This document shows, one piece after another, positions 27,730 to 36,207 of a stretch of DNA of 64,000 nt. Numbering within the stretch: the stretch's first letter is position 1; each line of letters starts with the position of its first letter. Below the pieces are notes generated by a model. That model saw only the letters and a program-made list of their open reading frames with translations, did not search any database and was not told the DNA's origin. The stretch is from Halobacteriovoraceae bacterium (GTDB lineage: Bacteria; Bdellovibrionota; Bacteriovoracia; Bacteriovoracales; Bacteriovoracaceae). Made by a program: the position numbers and the translations under genes. The stretch is from contig PAVS01000014.1 of assembly GCA_002713145.1 (NCBI GenBank), forward strand, positions 186,001-250,000, written 5' to 3'.

Positions 27730-29286
27730 TCAGCTCTCGGACTCTTTCTTACTAGTTTTTTTAGTCGCTTTTTTCGCGGTTTTCTTGGTTGCTTTTTTGG
27801 TTACTTTCTTCGCCGTTTTTTTAGCTGTCTTCTTAGCCACTTTCTTGGTTGCCTTTTTGGTTACTTTTTTCGCCGTTTTCTTAGCTGCTTTTTTAGCGAC
27901 TTTTTTAGTGACTTTCTTAGCGGACTTCTCTGTGTTCGTTTGAGTCTCTTGATGATCAGACTTCTCTTTTGGGGAAGTCTCTTCTTTTACTTCAGCTTTG
28001 ACTTGTTTTTCTTTTGGTGCTGGCGTTTTTTTATTTTCAGACTCGTCCTCGGGACGTTGGCGTTTCTTTTTAAGGATGATGCCTTTAAGATATGACCCCT
28101 CTGGGAAGCCCTTTTTATAGGGACAATCTTCTCCTAAATAAAGGTTTCCTGAAAGGACCAGGGGGAGCTTGTTTTTATGAATGATGTTTTTAAGCTTATT
28201 TTTGAACTTATCAATTCCTATTTTATGTGTGTTAAGAAATGCTATAATCGTACCGTTCTCTTCCATAACATCATACATAAGAGGGAGTATGTGGGTGTAC
28301 TCACTTAATGCATTCGTTGTTCTATTGCCATCATTTGAACTGGAAGGCGGGTCAGAAATAATACATTCAAACTTTTTGCCTTCTTCTTTAAGTTGTTCTA
28401 AGGCTTCGAGTGTCGTCATGGTTAAGCTCGTATGGCCTGAGAGGTCTAAGTCTTCGTTTAAGGCTATATTGTCCTGCAACCATTCCTGATATGCTTCTGA
28501 CATATCAACTGATGTGATATCCTCCACTCCAAGAGAGGCGGCATAAAGGGAAAAAGCTCCTGTGTATGAGTAAAGGTTCAAAAGAGAGTTACAGTTAGAA
28601 AGCTGCTTTTTAAGTCTTGATCTGATAGCGGCCATATCTGTGTAGATACCTGTATCATAGTGCTTACCGAGATAAACTTTATAATTGACCCCATATTCAT
28701 TTATATCGACTCGCCTAAAAGTGGAAATAGGATCCAAACACTTAGCACTTTCTTTGTTGTGATCTCTATATTGAATCCAAATATTCGAAATAGTCAGGTC
28801 TCTATCAAAAACTTCATTAAAAGATCTTACGACGTTTTGAATCACAAAATCTTGATAGGTACGCCAAAACTCCATGTAAAATTCAATAAGAATTTCTCCT
28901 CCCATATACTTGATGAAGATTCCTGGTAGTTGGTCGTTTTCCCCAAAGGCAAGATAGAAATGGTTTCTATTTTCAAAATAATTTTTTGCTTTCCTATTTT
29001 GGAATGATTTTCTTAAACGAGTGATGACATCGTTTTTAAAATTTTTCATCAATTTTTGAAAATGTCCAGATGTGGCCCACACTCTTGCTCTGACGTGTTT
29101 ATGAGTTGGATCGTGTATGAGAAGTGCGAAAGGCTTTTTTCTGTTAGCGGCAATAATAAATCTTTCTTTAGGGTGAAATTTTTCTGAGAATTTATCGTTA
29201 GTAACCCAAGGGTGTCCTGCACGTATGAGTTTTATCGACATCGGATGGAGGTCGTAGGTCTTGAGCATCTGTCTTTGATTGTACAT
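27730..29286 (-). CDS. class I SAM-dependent methyltransferase (RlmI-like) with histone H1-like tail
   Basis: A 518-residue protein. Residues 10-90 look like the PUA-type domain of RlmI-like rRNA cytosine methyltransferases, and 232-360 hold the SAM-binding core: LLNLYSYTGAFSLYAA, then TSVDMSEAYQEW, and catalytic-type IISDPPSSSNDG (309-319). A charged linker follows from about 408, then 460-515 is a run of AKK/VTKK/TAKK repeats like bacterial histone H1-like proteins. RNA methylation is expected, with the basic tail possibly adding nucleic-acid binding. It lies 14 bases from the ABC operon. Start may instead be the ATG at residue 7. Confidence 0.78.
   Translation of the reverse strand: MYNQRQMLKTYDLHPMSIKLIRAGHPWVTNDKFSEKFHPKERFIIAANRKKPFALLIHDPTHKHVRARVWATSGHFQKLMKNFKNDVITRLRKSFQNRKAKNYFENRNHFYLAFGENDQLPGIFIKYMGGEILIEFYMEFWRTYQDFVIQNVVRSFNEVFDRDLTISNIWIQYRDHNKESAKCLDPISTFRRVDINEYGVNYKVYLGKHYDTGIYTDMAAIRSRLKKQLSNCNSLLNLYSYTGAFSLYAASLGVEDITSVDMSEAYQEWLQDNIALNEDLDLSGHTSLTMTTLEALEQLKEEGKKFECIISDPPSSSNDGNRTTNALSEYTHILPLMYDVMEENGTIIAFLNTHKIGIDKFKNKLKNIIHKNKLPLVLSGNLYLGEDCPYKKGFPEGSYLKGIILKKKRQRPEDESENKKTPAPKEKQVKAEVKEETSPKEKSDHQETQTNTEKSAKKVTKKVAKKAAKKTAKKVTKKATKKVAKKTAKKTAKKVTKKATKKTAKKATKKTSKKESES
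27745..27924 (-). repeat. Lys/Ala/Thr-rich tandem coding repeat
   Basis: This stretch codes for the repeat tail of the methyltransferase: units such as KKVTKKVAKK and KKTAKKATKK. At the DNA level degenerate units of about 12-15 bases recur, so slippage could change its length. Confidence 0.75.
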
Positions 29287-29288
29287 AA

Positions 29289-29603
29289 TTAGTGTTTTTC
29301 TTTTTTTAAATTCGTTTCAATTTGATTTTCAATATCATCTAAAATTTGCAGTATGGCATTGGTAAACGTAAATGGATTATCAAGACAATTCTCGAGGCCC
29401 AAATCATCAATAAGATGTTGTGAAAAATCAGATCTATCAGAGGGTGAGTATGGGTCAAACTCCAAACAAAGCTTCTCTACATCAGCTTTAAGTTTAATCA
29501 GCTCTTGGTGAGATAGTTTCTGAATTTCATTTTTAAAAAAAATGATTTGAGCCGTGATCTTATGTTCACGCTCAGTCACAACCGAAGTATGTTGATTTTC
29601 CAT
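29289..29603 (-). CDS. small hypothetical protein
   Basis: A 104-residue acidic, helical soluble protein (ELIKLKADVEKL, QILDDIENQIETNLK). No signal peptide and no recognised motif. It overlaps the region of the methyltransferase start by close spacing (2 bases), so they are probably co-transcribed. It is divergent from the Tad platform gene at 29658. Confidence 0.55.
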   Translation of the reverse strand: MENQHTSVVTEREHKITAQIIFFKNEIQKLSHQELIKLKADVEKLCLEFDPYSPSDRSDFSQHLIDDLGLENCLDNPFTFTNAILQILDDIENQIETNLKKEKH

Positions 29604-29657
29604 CTGGTGTATTTTTCACATGACGCTGATAGTTGTCAAGAGGTTTTAGGAGAATTT

Positions 29658-30518
29658 ATGATCTGGATTTACTCTGTGTTTCTACTCATTATTTGCTTTA
29701 TATTTCAACAACTTATATCTAATGAACTTTTAGCATCAACTGCCAACGAAAAGGGAGAGAGGGCAAAATTTCAAGATATTTTAGCCTACTTAAGCTTAAC
29801 CCCTCATCAACTTCAAAACTTTGAGATTCCCCACTATAAATTTTTCAGTGAAATCATAGCTAAACTATTAAAGTTTAGAGCAAAGTATGGGTGTGAGTTA
29901 AACTCAATTCTAAAGGAAATTAAAAAAGCCATTGTGAAAGATAAAGCCCTGGCTAAAAAGATCTTCGCCATAAAAAAACAAGCCATTTTACAAATTGCTT
30001 TGATTATTATTGTAACCTTAAGCTTTCATATTCTCGCTTGTACTTTTATCCTAGACATTCCCATGGATTTTGCTTTTTTGTTAAAATTTGTCATATGGAA
30101 TTTGGTTGGAATGGGGCTCTTTATTGCCGTTATATTTTTTATAGAAAAAAAACTTCTTAAAGGCTTTGAGCAGTTTTTTGCCGCTCTTTATATAGTGAAA
30201 TCTTTGTTAAGTATCTCGAGACCTATGAATGAAGTCATTCAGAACTCACAGCTTCTAGAGTGTCCAAGTTGTAAAAGTTATTCTCCTGTTTTAAAAACGG
30301 CAAAGCAGCAGATCGAATGTATAAAAAAATACGGGAGCTATGATCTTGAAAACTGGGACATGCTTATCCAAGAATTATGGGATATTTATGATGAGCAAAT
30401 GGAGCGCTATAAAAAACATGTAAAAGTTGTCATGGCAATTGTGCTCCTCAGCTTTGCCCTACCAAGTTATTTATTGAGTATTTTAAATTTAATAGAGAAC
30501 CTCTCTCTTATGTCATGA
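29658..30518 (+). CDS. type II secretion/Tad platform protein (T2SF, TadB/TadC-like)
   Basis: A 286-residue membrane protein with four hydrophobic segments (about 1-20, 110-135, 140-165, 257-280). They are separated by helical cytosolic domains like the T2SF fold: RAKYGCELNSILKEIKKAI before TM2-3, and LKGFEQFFAALYIVKSLLSISRPMNEVI after TM3. It is therefore a candidate inner-membrane platform for the Tad pilus made by the minus-strand genes beyond EttA. The ATG at 29658 is chosen because AGGAG lies 5 bases upstream; an upstream open extension to 29547 lacks such a site. Sequence identity to known TadB/C is low. Confidence 0.6.
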   Translation: MIWIYSVFLLIICFIFQQLISNELLASTANEKGERAKFQDILAYLSLTPHQLQNFEIPHYKFFSEIIAKLLKFRAKYGCELNSILKEIKKAIVKDKALAKKIFAIKKQAILQIALIIIVTLSFHILACTFILDIPMDFAFLLKFVIWNLVGMGLFIAVIFFIEKKLLKGFEQFFAALYIVKSLLSISRPMNEVIQNSQLLECPSCKSYSPVLKTAKQQIECIKKYGSYDLENWDMLIQELWDIYDEQMERYKKHVKVVMAIVLLSFALPSYLLSILNLIENLSLMS

Positions 30519-30580
30519 TAGGGTAGACTCTTTCTTTGGAATTTGCTTAAATACTGCATAATTCTAAGGGAGTTGACTCA

Positions 30581-32251
30581 ATGAGCCAAAAAATCATTTT
30601 CTCAATGTCACGGGTATCAAAAACGTATCCAGGTAAAAAAACAGTTATTAAAGATGTTTCACTATCTTTCTTTTATGGAGCAAAGATTGGTGTGTTAGGA
30701 CTGAATGGTGCAGGTAAATCAACCCTTCTTAGAATTATTGCAGGGATAGATCAAGATTATAGCGGAGAGGTGAATCTCTCCAAAGGAATCTCTGTTGGAT
30801 ACTTAGAGCAAGAACCTGAACTTAATCCTGAGAAGACGGTCAAAGATGTGGTCGAAGAGGGATGTGCAGAATTAGTAGAGATTAGAAATGCCTATGAAGC
30901 CATCAATGAAAAGTTTGCTGATCCTGATGCTGATATGGACGCTCTTTTAGAAGAACAAGGAAAACTCCAAGATAAAATGGACGCCCATAATATTTGGGAT
31001 CTTGATTCTAAATTAGATTTGGCGATGGATGCGCTTAGATGCCCTCCTGCCGACCAAAAATGTGGTGTGCTCTCAGGTGGGGAGAAAAGAAGGGTCGCTT
31101 TATGTCGGCTCTTGTTACAAGAACCTGATGTCCTCCTTCTGGATGAGCCAACCAACCATCTCGATGCTGAAACAGTTTATTGGCTTGAAAGGCACCTTCA
31201 AGCTTATAAAGGGACTGTTATTGCGATTACCCACGATCGTTATTTTCTGGATAACGTAGCCGGTTGGATACTCGAGTTGGATCGAGGGCATGGTATACCT
31301 TGGGAAGGAAACTATACTTCTTGGCTAGAGCAAAAAACGAAAAGACTTGCTCAAGAAGAAAAAGCAGAGTCCAAACGTCAAAAAGCTCTAAAGAAAGAAC
31401 TTGAGTTTATTAACTCCTCTCAAAAAGCAAGACAAGCTAAAGGGAAGGCTAGGATCAATAATTATTCTAAAATGTTGGAAGATAACCAGAGTGAAAAAAG
31501 AAATGAAACAAACTCACTTTTCATCCCTAACGGACCTAGGCTTGGAAATGTCGTGATCAATGCAGAACACGTCTCCAAAGCATTTGGAGATAAGCTTCTT
31601 TATGAAGATCTCACCTTTCAACTGCCACCTGGAGGAATCGTGGGTGTGATTGGTCCTAACGGTGCTGGTAAGACCACGTTGTTTAAAATGATTACAGGTC
31701 AAGAAAAACCAGATTCTGGTGATTTTGTTGTAGGGGAAACCGTTGATCTCGCTTATGTGGATCAAGGAAGAAAGATGGATCCAGAGAAGACCATTTTAGA
31801 AGTCATCGCTGAAGGACTTGATTTAATTGAAGTGGGTGGAAAAGAAATTAATGCGAGGGCCTATATATCTAAGTTTAATTTTTCTGGAGAGGATCAAAAG
31901 AAAAAAGTATCTGAACTCTCGGGTGGGGAGAGAAATAGAGTCCACTTAGCTAAAATGCTCAAAGAGGGAGGAAATGTTCTTTTACTCGATGAGCCTACCA
32001 ATGATCTCGATGTAAACACCTTACGTGCTTTAGAAGAAGCTCTTGAAGAGTATGCTGGCTGTGCTGTTGTCATATCCCACGACCGTTATTTTATCGATAG
32101 ATTAGCAACGCATATATTAGCTTTTGAAGGAAACTCTCAAGTCGTTTGGTTTGAAGGTAACTTCAGCGATTATATGGAAGATAAAAAGCGAAGACTAGGG
32201 GATGAAGCTGAAATCCCTCACCGTATCAGTTATAAAAAACTCAAGCGCTAG
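30581..32251 (+). CDS. ettA: energy-dependent translational throttle protein EttA (ABC-F)
   Basis: A 556-residue ABC-F protein with two ATPase domains and no membrane part. Walker A motifs are GLNGAGKSTLLR (about 45) and GPNGAGKTTLFK (about 361). Signatures are LSGGEKRRVALCRLL and LSGGERNRVHLAKML, with DEPTNHLD and DEPTNDLD. The linker (about 240-310) contains the Lys/Arg-rich P-site tRNA interaction motif with AEEKAESKRQKAL. EttA binds the ribosomal E site and gates translation by ADP/ATP ratio. It separates the Tad platform gene from the other Tad genes. Stop overlaps the CpaF-like gene by 4 bases. Confidence 0.93.
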   Translation: MSQKIIFSMSRVSKTYPGKKTVIKDVSLSFFYGAKIGVLGLNGAGKSTLLRIIAGIDQDYSGEVNLSKGISVGYLEQEPELNPEKTVKDVVEEGCAELVEIRNAYEAINEKFADPDADMDALLEEQGKLQDKMDAHNIWDLDSKLDLAMDALRCPPADQKCGVLSGGEKRRVALCRLLLQEPDVLLLDEPTNHLDAETVYWLERHLQAYKGTVIAITHDRYFLDNVAGWILELDRGHGIPWEGNYTSWLEQKTKRLAQEEKAESKRQKALKKELEFINSSQKARQAKGKARINNYSKMLEDNQSEKRNETNSLFIPNGPRLGNVVINAEHVSKAFGDKLLYEDLTFQLPPGGIVGVIGPNGAGKTTLFKMITGQEKPDSGDFVVGETVDLAYVDQGRKMDPEKTILEVIAEGLDLIEVGGKEINARAYISKFNFSGEDQKKKVSELSGGERNRVHLAKMLKEGGNVLLLDEPTNDLDVNTLRALEEALEEYAGCAVVISHDRYFIDRLATHILAFEGNSQVVWFEGNFSDYMEDKKRRLGDEAEIPHRISYKKLKR

Positions 32252-32272
32252 AACGATTCTCTGGCGCTTGAG
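32240..32272. terminator. hairpin at the ettA / cpaF convergent overlap
   Basis: CTCAAGCGC (32240-32248) pairs with GCGCTTGAG (32264-32272), with further inner pairing. It includes both stop codons (TAG on each strand, sharing a CTAG centre). It could end transcripts from both sides, though U-tracts are weak. Confidence 0.4.
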
Positions 32273-33312
32273 TATAGAGCTTCATATAAAATACTATGGT
32301 TTTCAGATCCATAAACATTGATGATCTCTGAGACTTTTTTATCATTTAAGAAAATAACATAGTCTAAATTTGAACAAACAAGCTTTAGTACGAGTTCATA
32401 ACTTAAATCTTTTGATGAATAAATTTTAAATAACAAAGCCAATCTTTCTATAGCATCTTTGGCACTGTTGGCATGGACTGTGCCCATGAGACCTTGATGT
32501 CCCGTATTCATGGCCAGCAAGAAGGTTTCAACTTCTTTTGAGCGGATTTCTCCAATGAGCATTCTTTTAGGTGACATCCTAAGAGCATTTTTCATTAAGG
32601 AGTTGAGTGACTTCTCACTTTTCTTTTCATCCGCAAGTAATTTTGTGGTGTAGGGGTGAGGGGCGTGAATTTCATCTATATCTTCTAAGATAACGAGATG
32701 CTCATCTTTTGGCATAAACTGTAGCAGGGCATTCAAAAAAGTTGTTTTACCACTTCCTGTGCTTCCACAAATGAGTAGATTTTTCTTTTCTTTTATAATT
32801 GTTTGAATTTTTTTATCTAACCCCTCGAGTTGAAAATCTTGCATGGCAAGGGGCTTGGAGTTGAGGACCCTGATAAAGCATTTACTTATATTATGAGGAG
32901 AGCAGCTATAATGAGTAAGGGACACTCTCACCGCAACTTGCTGAATCTGAGTATAAAAACTCACAAAAGGCTTTTTATAATTCCAATCCACGTTATTTTT
33001 CAGACATAAATATTCATAGAGTCTCTGAAGTTCATTGGTCGTAAGGTCACAATCGTATTGTTTTTGTTGCTTATGATGAAGGCCCACAATCGTGTCGGGG
33101 GAGTGAATGATAATTTCTTCAAGTGTTTCATCGTCTAGGGGAAGAAAGTGAAAAGAAACCAGAGATTGATACCAACTTGTGAGAAACTCTCTCAGATCAA
33201 GATCCTCAGCACTCACTTCTGTAAAGAGTTCATCAACGGTTAAGATCTTTCCTTTTTTAATTTGCGTATAAAAATTAAGTTTTGATTGCTCAATTATATT
33301 CATACTATTCAT
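32248..33312 (-). CDS. type II/IV secretion ATPase, CpaF/TadA-like
   Basis: A 354-residue cytosolic hexameric ATPase that should power pilus assembly. Walker A GSTGSGKT is at 183-190, Walker B RMLIGEIR at 250-257, and the His box with GHQGLMGTVHAN at 271-282, the CpaF/VirB11 layout. It overlaps the secretin stop by 8 bases; ATG at 33312 has GGAG 7 bases upstream. Compared with typical TadA (about 420-450 residues) it is short, and the N-terminal domain is reduced. Confidence 0.85.
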   Translation of the reverse strand: MNSMNIIEQSKLNFYTQIKKGKILTVDELFTEVSAEDLDLREFLTSWYQSLVSFHFLPLDDETLEEIIIHSPDTIVGLHHKQQKQYDCDLTTNELQRLYEYLCLKNNVDWNYKKPFVSFYTQIQQVAVRVSLTHYSCSPHNISKCFIRVLNSKPLAMQDFQLEGLDKKIQTIIKEKKNLLICGSTGSGKTTFLNALLQFMPKDEHLVILEDIDEIHAPHPYTTKLLADEKKSEKSLNSLMKNALRMSPKRMLIGEIRSKEVETFLLAMNTGHQGLMGTVHANSAKDAIERLALLFKIYSSKDLSYELVLKLVCSNLDYVIFLNDKKVSEIINVYGSENHSILYEALYSSARESF

Positions 33313-34753
33313 TTATTTTCTCCGTAATCTTAACAAAAATAGCAATGTTCTTTGACAAAACACTCTCACTTGAATGAGTGAATAGCTTTTTAAGAAGAGG
33401 AATTTTATTTAAAAGCGGAACTCCTCCTTCGTTGCTCATATGATTGGATAAGTTGACATGAAAAACCTCTAAGAACTTTCCAGGCCTAATATGAAAACTT
33501 GTTTCTCCAGAAGGTCCTTGGATATAACCTTGAGAATTAGGTGCTGTAATTTGGCTTTTTATTTTTAAAACAGCGAGGTCTCCTTTGTTTTGAGTCTCTC
33601 CGTTTAATTTTATTCCACTAAACTTCCATGTGGTATTTGCTACTTCTTGAGTGACTTGAGCAATAGGTATTTCTTGGCCGAGAGAAAATTTAAACTTTTC
33701 TCCAATAATTATTTGAAACCTAGGGTTCGCTATAAGTTCTGTTTTAAGCTTTTGGTCTTGAAAAAAGAAATTCCCCGTTTCTAGAAGAGCTTGTTGATTG
33801 TTAACCAGCTCATTGAGAGGGCCTTCGATTCGATTCAATCCAGAATGAGATGAGTTTTGACTAAGCAGCTCGAATGAATAAATCTTAAACTCCACCTCAA
33901 AGGTTTTAGAGGATGAAAAAATGTCTTCATATTCAAATTGAATATTGTACTTTTGTTTAAGTCTTTCAAGGTCTGCCACCCTTTGGGGGTCGCTGATTTT
34001 GCATATGATCCTAATCTTTACAAGTGAGCAAGTGATATTTTTGATCCCTTGCTTGTAAAGAGTAGAGTAAATGTCAGCAATAAGTGAATTTTTGTATTCT
34101 TTATTCAGCTCGACATTGGGAATAACTTTGAGGTTCTTGTTTTCCAAAATGGTACTGATGATCTGAAAGTCTTTATGAGATTCTATAACGCCATTGATCT
34201 CAATCCATTCCCCTTTGAATTGCACTGTTAACTGAGTATCTTTTAGAGCACTGAAAATACGCATTTCTTTAAGCTGCTTTCTTTTTGAGTGGACGTATAT
34301 GCGGTAAGTCTTTTTTGTGCTATGTGTCCAGATAATAAGGTCACTGAAGCCAATACCCTTGCCCTTCAAAAGGAGCTTGTTGGTTTTCTGTCTTAATTTA
34401 GCACTTAGCACTTCTTTATTACCTATTGAATATGATTTTAAGTGCTTAGCATTGATTTCGACTTGTTCTCCTTTTGAGAGGAAAATATCTTGTGCGCTTT
34501 CTGTGGCGAATACAAAGGAATGGCTATTTAAAAGCATAAAGATTTTGACAACTTGAAGCGTAAAAGTTAAATATTTCCTTTCATTATTTATAATAATTTT
34601 TTTTATTGAGGATAGGTATATGGGATCTAAAACTATGAAGACTCGCACTAGAAGAAAACTTAAGCTCAAAAGTGCTGGTAGAAAAAGAAAGAATGCAAAC
34701 GAGAATAATGGAACGACTCCAAAGTTTCCAATACATAAAGATAAATAATTCAT
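33305..34753 (-). CDS. Tad/CpaC-type outer-membrane secretin
   Basis: About 482 residues. From about 85 the N-terminal pilus-formation domain is seen (DIFLSKGEQVEINAKHL, then IGNKEVLSAKLRQKTNKLLLKGKGIGFSDLIIW), followed by a BON/ring-like region and a secretin domain ending in VPLLNKIPLLKKLFTH, a conserved secretin motif. It should form the outer-membrane pilus pore. The start is uncertain: ATG 34753 has an AAAAGAG site, but the resulting first 70 residues are very hydrophobic and antisense to a basic ORF. A plausible signal peptide (KIFMLLNSHSFVFA) begins later with no standard start codon. Confidence 0.75.
   Translation of the reverse strand: MNYLSLCIGNFGVVPLFSFAFFLFLPALLSLSFLLVRVFIVLDPIYLSSIKKIIINNERKYLTFTLQVVKIFMLLNSHSFVFATESAQDIFLSKGEQVEINAKHLKSYSIGNKEVLSAKLRQKTNKLLLKGKGIGFSDLIIWTHSTKKTYRIYVHSKRKQLKEMRIFSALKDTQLTVQFKGEWIEINGVIESHKDFQIISTILENKNLKVIPNVELNKEYKNSLIADIYSTLYKQGIKNITCSLVKIRIICKISDPQRVADLERLKQKYNIQFEYEDIFSSSKTFEVEFKIYSFELLSQNSSHSGLNRIEGPLNELVNNQQALLETGNFFFQDQKLKTELIANPRFQIIIGEKFKFSLGQEIPIAQVTQEVANTTWKFSGIKLNGETQNKGDLAVLKIKSQITAPNSQGYIQGPSGETSFHIRPGKFLEVFHVNLSNHMSNEGGVPLLNKIPLLKKLFTHSSESVLSKNIAIFVKITEKINE
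34620..34748 (+). CDS. small very basic protein, antisense to secretin 5' end
   Basis: A 42-residue ORF on the plus strand: ATG at 34620, with GAGG 8 bases upstream, TAA at 34748. It is rich in Lys/Arg (RRKLKLKSAGRKRKNA) and ends GTTPKFPIHKDK. The N-terminal half looks like a nucleic-acid-binding basic segment, and the C-terminal half has a distinct Pro-containing pattern. I have an impression of similar conserved small proteins but cannot name a family. It was not in any longer gene's frame; the opposing hydrophobic N-terminal extension of the secretin may be its shadow. Confidence 0.5.
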   Translation: MGSKTMKTRTRRKLKLKSAGRKRKNANENNGTTPKFPIHKDK

Positions 34754-34769
34754 AACGAACTCTTTTGTT

Positions 34770-35072
34770 TTAGTTTGTAAAAAATATTTCAAGTGATCTT
34801 ATTTTTTGTTTTAATGAGAATTCATTAAGCACAATGAGATCACTTTTTTTGTTTAAACATATTTCAATAAATCTTTTATCCCTAGAGTGACATTCTTCTA
34901 CTTTTGCGACACGGATAAGCTTCCTTGGAACTCCGTACTCTCTATTAAACTTAGAGCTGATTTGCGTAGCAATGATCTTGTCTGTGGCATTTGAGTAAAA
35001 AATATCAATTCGTGTCGCATGAGCTTTTGGGAGTAAAATGACAAAGATAAAAAGATTAAAAATTAATTTCAT
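34770..35072 (-). CDS. small periplasmic protein of the Tad locus
   Basis: A 100-residue protein with a signal peptide ending at KAHA (about 19). The mature part contains two cysteines (VEECHSRDKRFIEIC). It overlaps the CpaB-like gene by 17 bases and ends 16 bases before the secretin ATG, so it belongs to the Tad transcript. The location between CpaB and CpaC suggests a periplasmic assembly factor. Sequence family not recognised. Confidence 0.6.
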   Translation of the reverse strand: MKLIFNLFIFVILLPKAHATRIDIFYSNATDKIIATQISSKFNREYGVPRKLIRVAKVEECHSRDKRFIEICLNKKSDLIVLNEFSLKQKIRSLEIFFTN

Positions 35073-35550
35073 ATTGCATTTCCTTTTTATGATGAGTTTT
35101 TGTGATTAATTGTTTTCTTTCAACTAGAGGGTAGAGCTCTAAATGACCAGAACGGATTATTTCAGCTAAATATTTCTTGGGGACATTAAGTAAAAGAGAG
35201 CTTTTTTCGTGAGGTTCATCCAAGTAGTTATCTGTACTTTCTGCAAGCGACTTAACGTAAAAGACGTGAGGGATATAAATTGTTTTTTTTCGATTGGTTA
35301 AGGTGTAAGGCGTATTTGTCTCCAAACTTGTTCTTACGTCGACTTCAACAGATAAATCTGTATAACCAGGTCTCATTAATTTTTTTGGTTCAATGAAATT
35401 GCTTTTTGTGTCGGGTATGAAAGCTTCACTTACAATTAAAAATGTAAAGATATTGGATAATATAAAGATTGCAATTAATTTAAAAATTATATTTTTGGGT
35501 AGATTTATATTTTTTTTGGGCTGCTCTCCATTTGACTTTAAAATTTTCAT
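35056..35550 (-). CDS. shortened CpaB/RcpC-like pilus assembly protein
   Basis: A 164-residue protein with one membrane anchor (about 23-44). The periplasmic part follows the RcpC pattern: RPGYTDLSVEVDVRTSLE, KKTIYIPHVFYVKSLA, SLLLNVPKKYLAEIIRSGHLELYPLV. The SAF domain that usually precedes RcpC in CpaB is missing, so it is about half the family length. A strong ribosome site (AGAGGAGAAAAT before ATG) supports the start even though it overlaps the upstream gene by 71 bases. Confidence 0.65.
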   Translation of the reverse strand: MKILKSNGEQPKKNINLPKNIIFKLIAIFILSNIFTFLIVSEAFIPDTKSNFIEPKKLMRPGYTDLSVEVDVRTSLETNTPYTLTNRKKTIYIPHVFYVKSLAESTDNYLDEPHEKSSLLLNVPKKYLAEIIRSGHLELYPLVERKQLITKTHHKKEMQYEINF

Positions 35551-35743
35551 ATATTTTCTCCTCTCTTTTAGAAATGGAATGATTTATCTTTATAAAGGTG
35601 AAATAGCAGCTAAAAAGAATCGTTATAAAGAGAAGTAGTGAGATAATAGATTGTCCCTGCTGCGAAGCTGGGAAGTGCTTGTACCATTGGATTGATAAAA
35701 AGTTTTGATTAACCAGTTTTTGTTTTTTAATACTTGCTTCCAT
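35480..35743 (-). CDS. small TadE/pilin-like membrane protein
   Basis: An 87-residue protein with one membrane span (about 31-52) preceded by QQGQSIISLLLF, which could be a class III prepilin cleavage after Gly. The C-terminal part is Lys-rich. It overlaps the preceding gene by 121 bases and the next by 71, which is large. Either start is further downstream without ATG, or the genes truly overlap. A minor pseudopilin role is inferred from position. Confidence 0.5.
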   Translation of the reverse strand: MEASIKKQKLVNQNFLSIQWYKHFPASQQGQSIISLLLFITILFSCYFTFIKINHSISKREEKIYENFKVKWRAAQKKYKSTQKYNF

Positions 35744-36207
35744 TTTTTTTCTCTTAATACGGTTCGGTTAAACTTATCTCTGAGAAGAGCTTGGCTCACC
35801 TTTGTTCTATAAGGAGTTTTAAATGAAAGCACAGAGAGTGGACATTTCTTTTTACGGATGAGGTAGAGGTTTTTCAAATAAGAAATGAATTTAAGTTGTT
35901 GAAATTGCTTGATCGATTTCAGGGCAATCTTGGCCGATTTGTGGGTGACCTGACCTATGCCGGGAATGATTAAAGACCCATACTTTGCTAGAGTAAGGGC
36001 CTTGAGCATAGGGTTGGTTTTATTCATCATTCTCACTAAATTATTTGTCTCTCCATTTAGCTCCTTGGAGCAAAGAAGAAGATGTTGTTTGGCTTGAATG
36101 AGTTTCACATGGTGTATGCGTTGTTTGAGAACTAGAATTCCTAGTGAACTGACTAGCATTAAAAGGCAAATTGCAACTAAGTTTATGGCCCCTCTTTGAT
36201 TATTCAT
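35623..36207 (-). CDS. TadE/TadG-like pilus-locus membrane protein
   Basis: A 194-residue protein starting at ATG 36207, chosen because AGAGGA lies 7 bases upstream; the longer frame from 36270 lacks a site. MNNQRGAINLVAICLLMLVSS gives a short leader, a possible cleavage after Gly and one membrane helix; the rest is periplasmic and basic. This layout fits TadE/F/G minor pseudopilins. It overlaps the previous gene by 8 bases. Confidence 0.6.
   Translation of the reverse strand: MNNQRGAINLVAICLLMLVSSLGILVLKQRIHHVKLIQAKQHLLLCSKELNGETNNLVRMMNKTNPMLKALTLAKYGSLIIPGIGQVTHKSAKIALKSIKQFQQLKFISYLKNLYLIRKKKCPLSVLSFKTPYRTKVSQALLRDKFNRTVLREKKWKQVLKNKNWLIKTFYQSNGTSTSQLRSRDNLLSHYFSL

Noticed and set aside
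27719..27943. Plus-strand hydrophobic ORF opposite the AKK repeats
   Set aside because: It is the mirror image of the Lys/Ala repeats (Lys codons read as Phe/Leu on the other strand); no signal for translation is seen.
34754..34792. TTG start at 34792 for the secretin gene
   Set aside because: A stronger ribosome-site and ATG combination lies at 34753. The TTG would also overlap the upstream gene by 23 bases.
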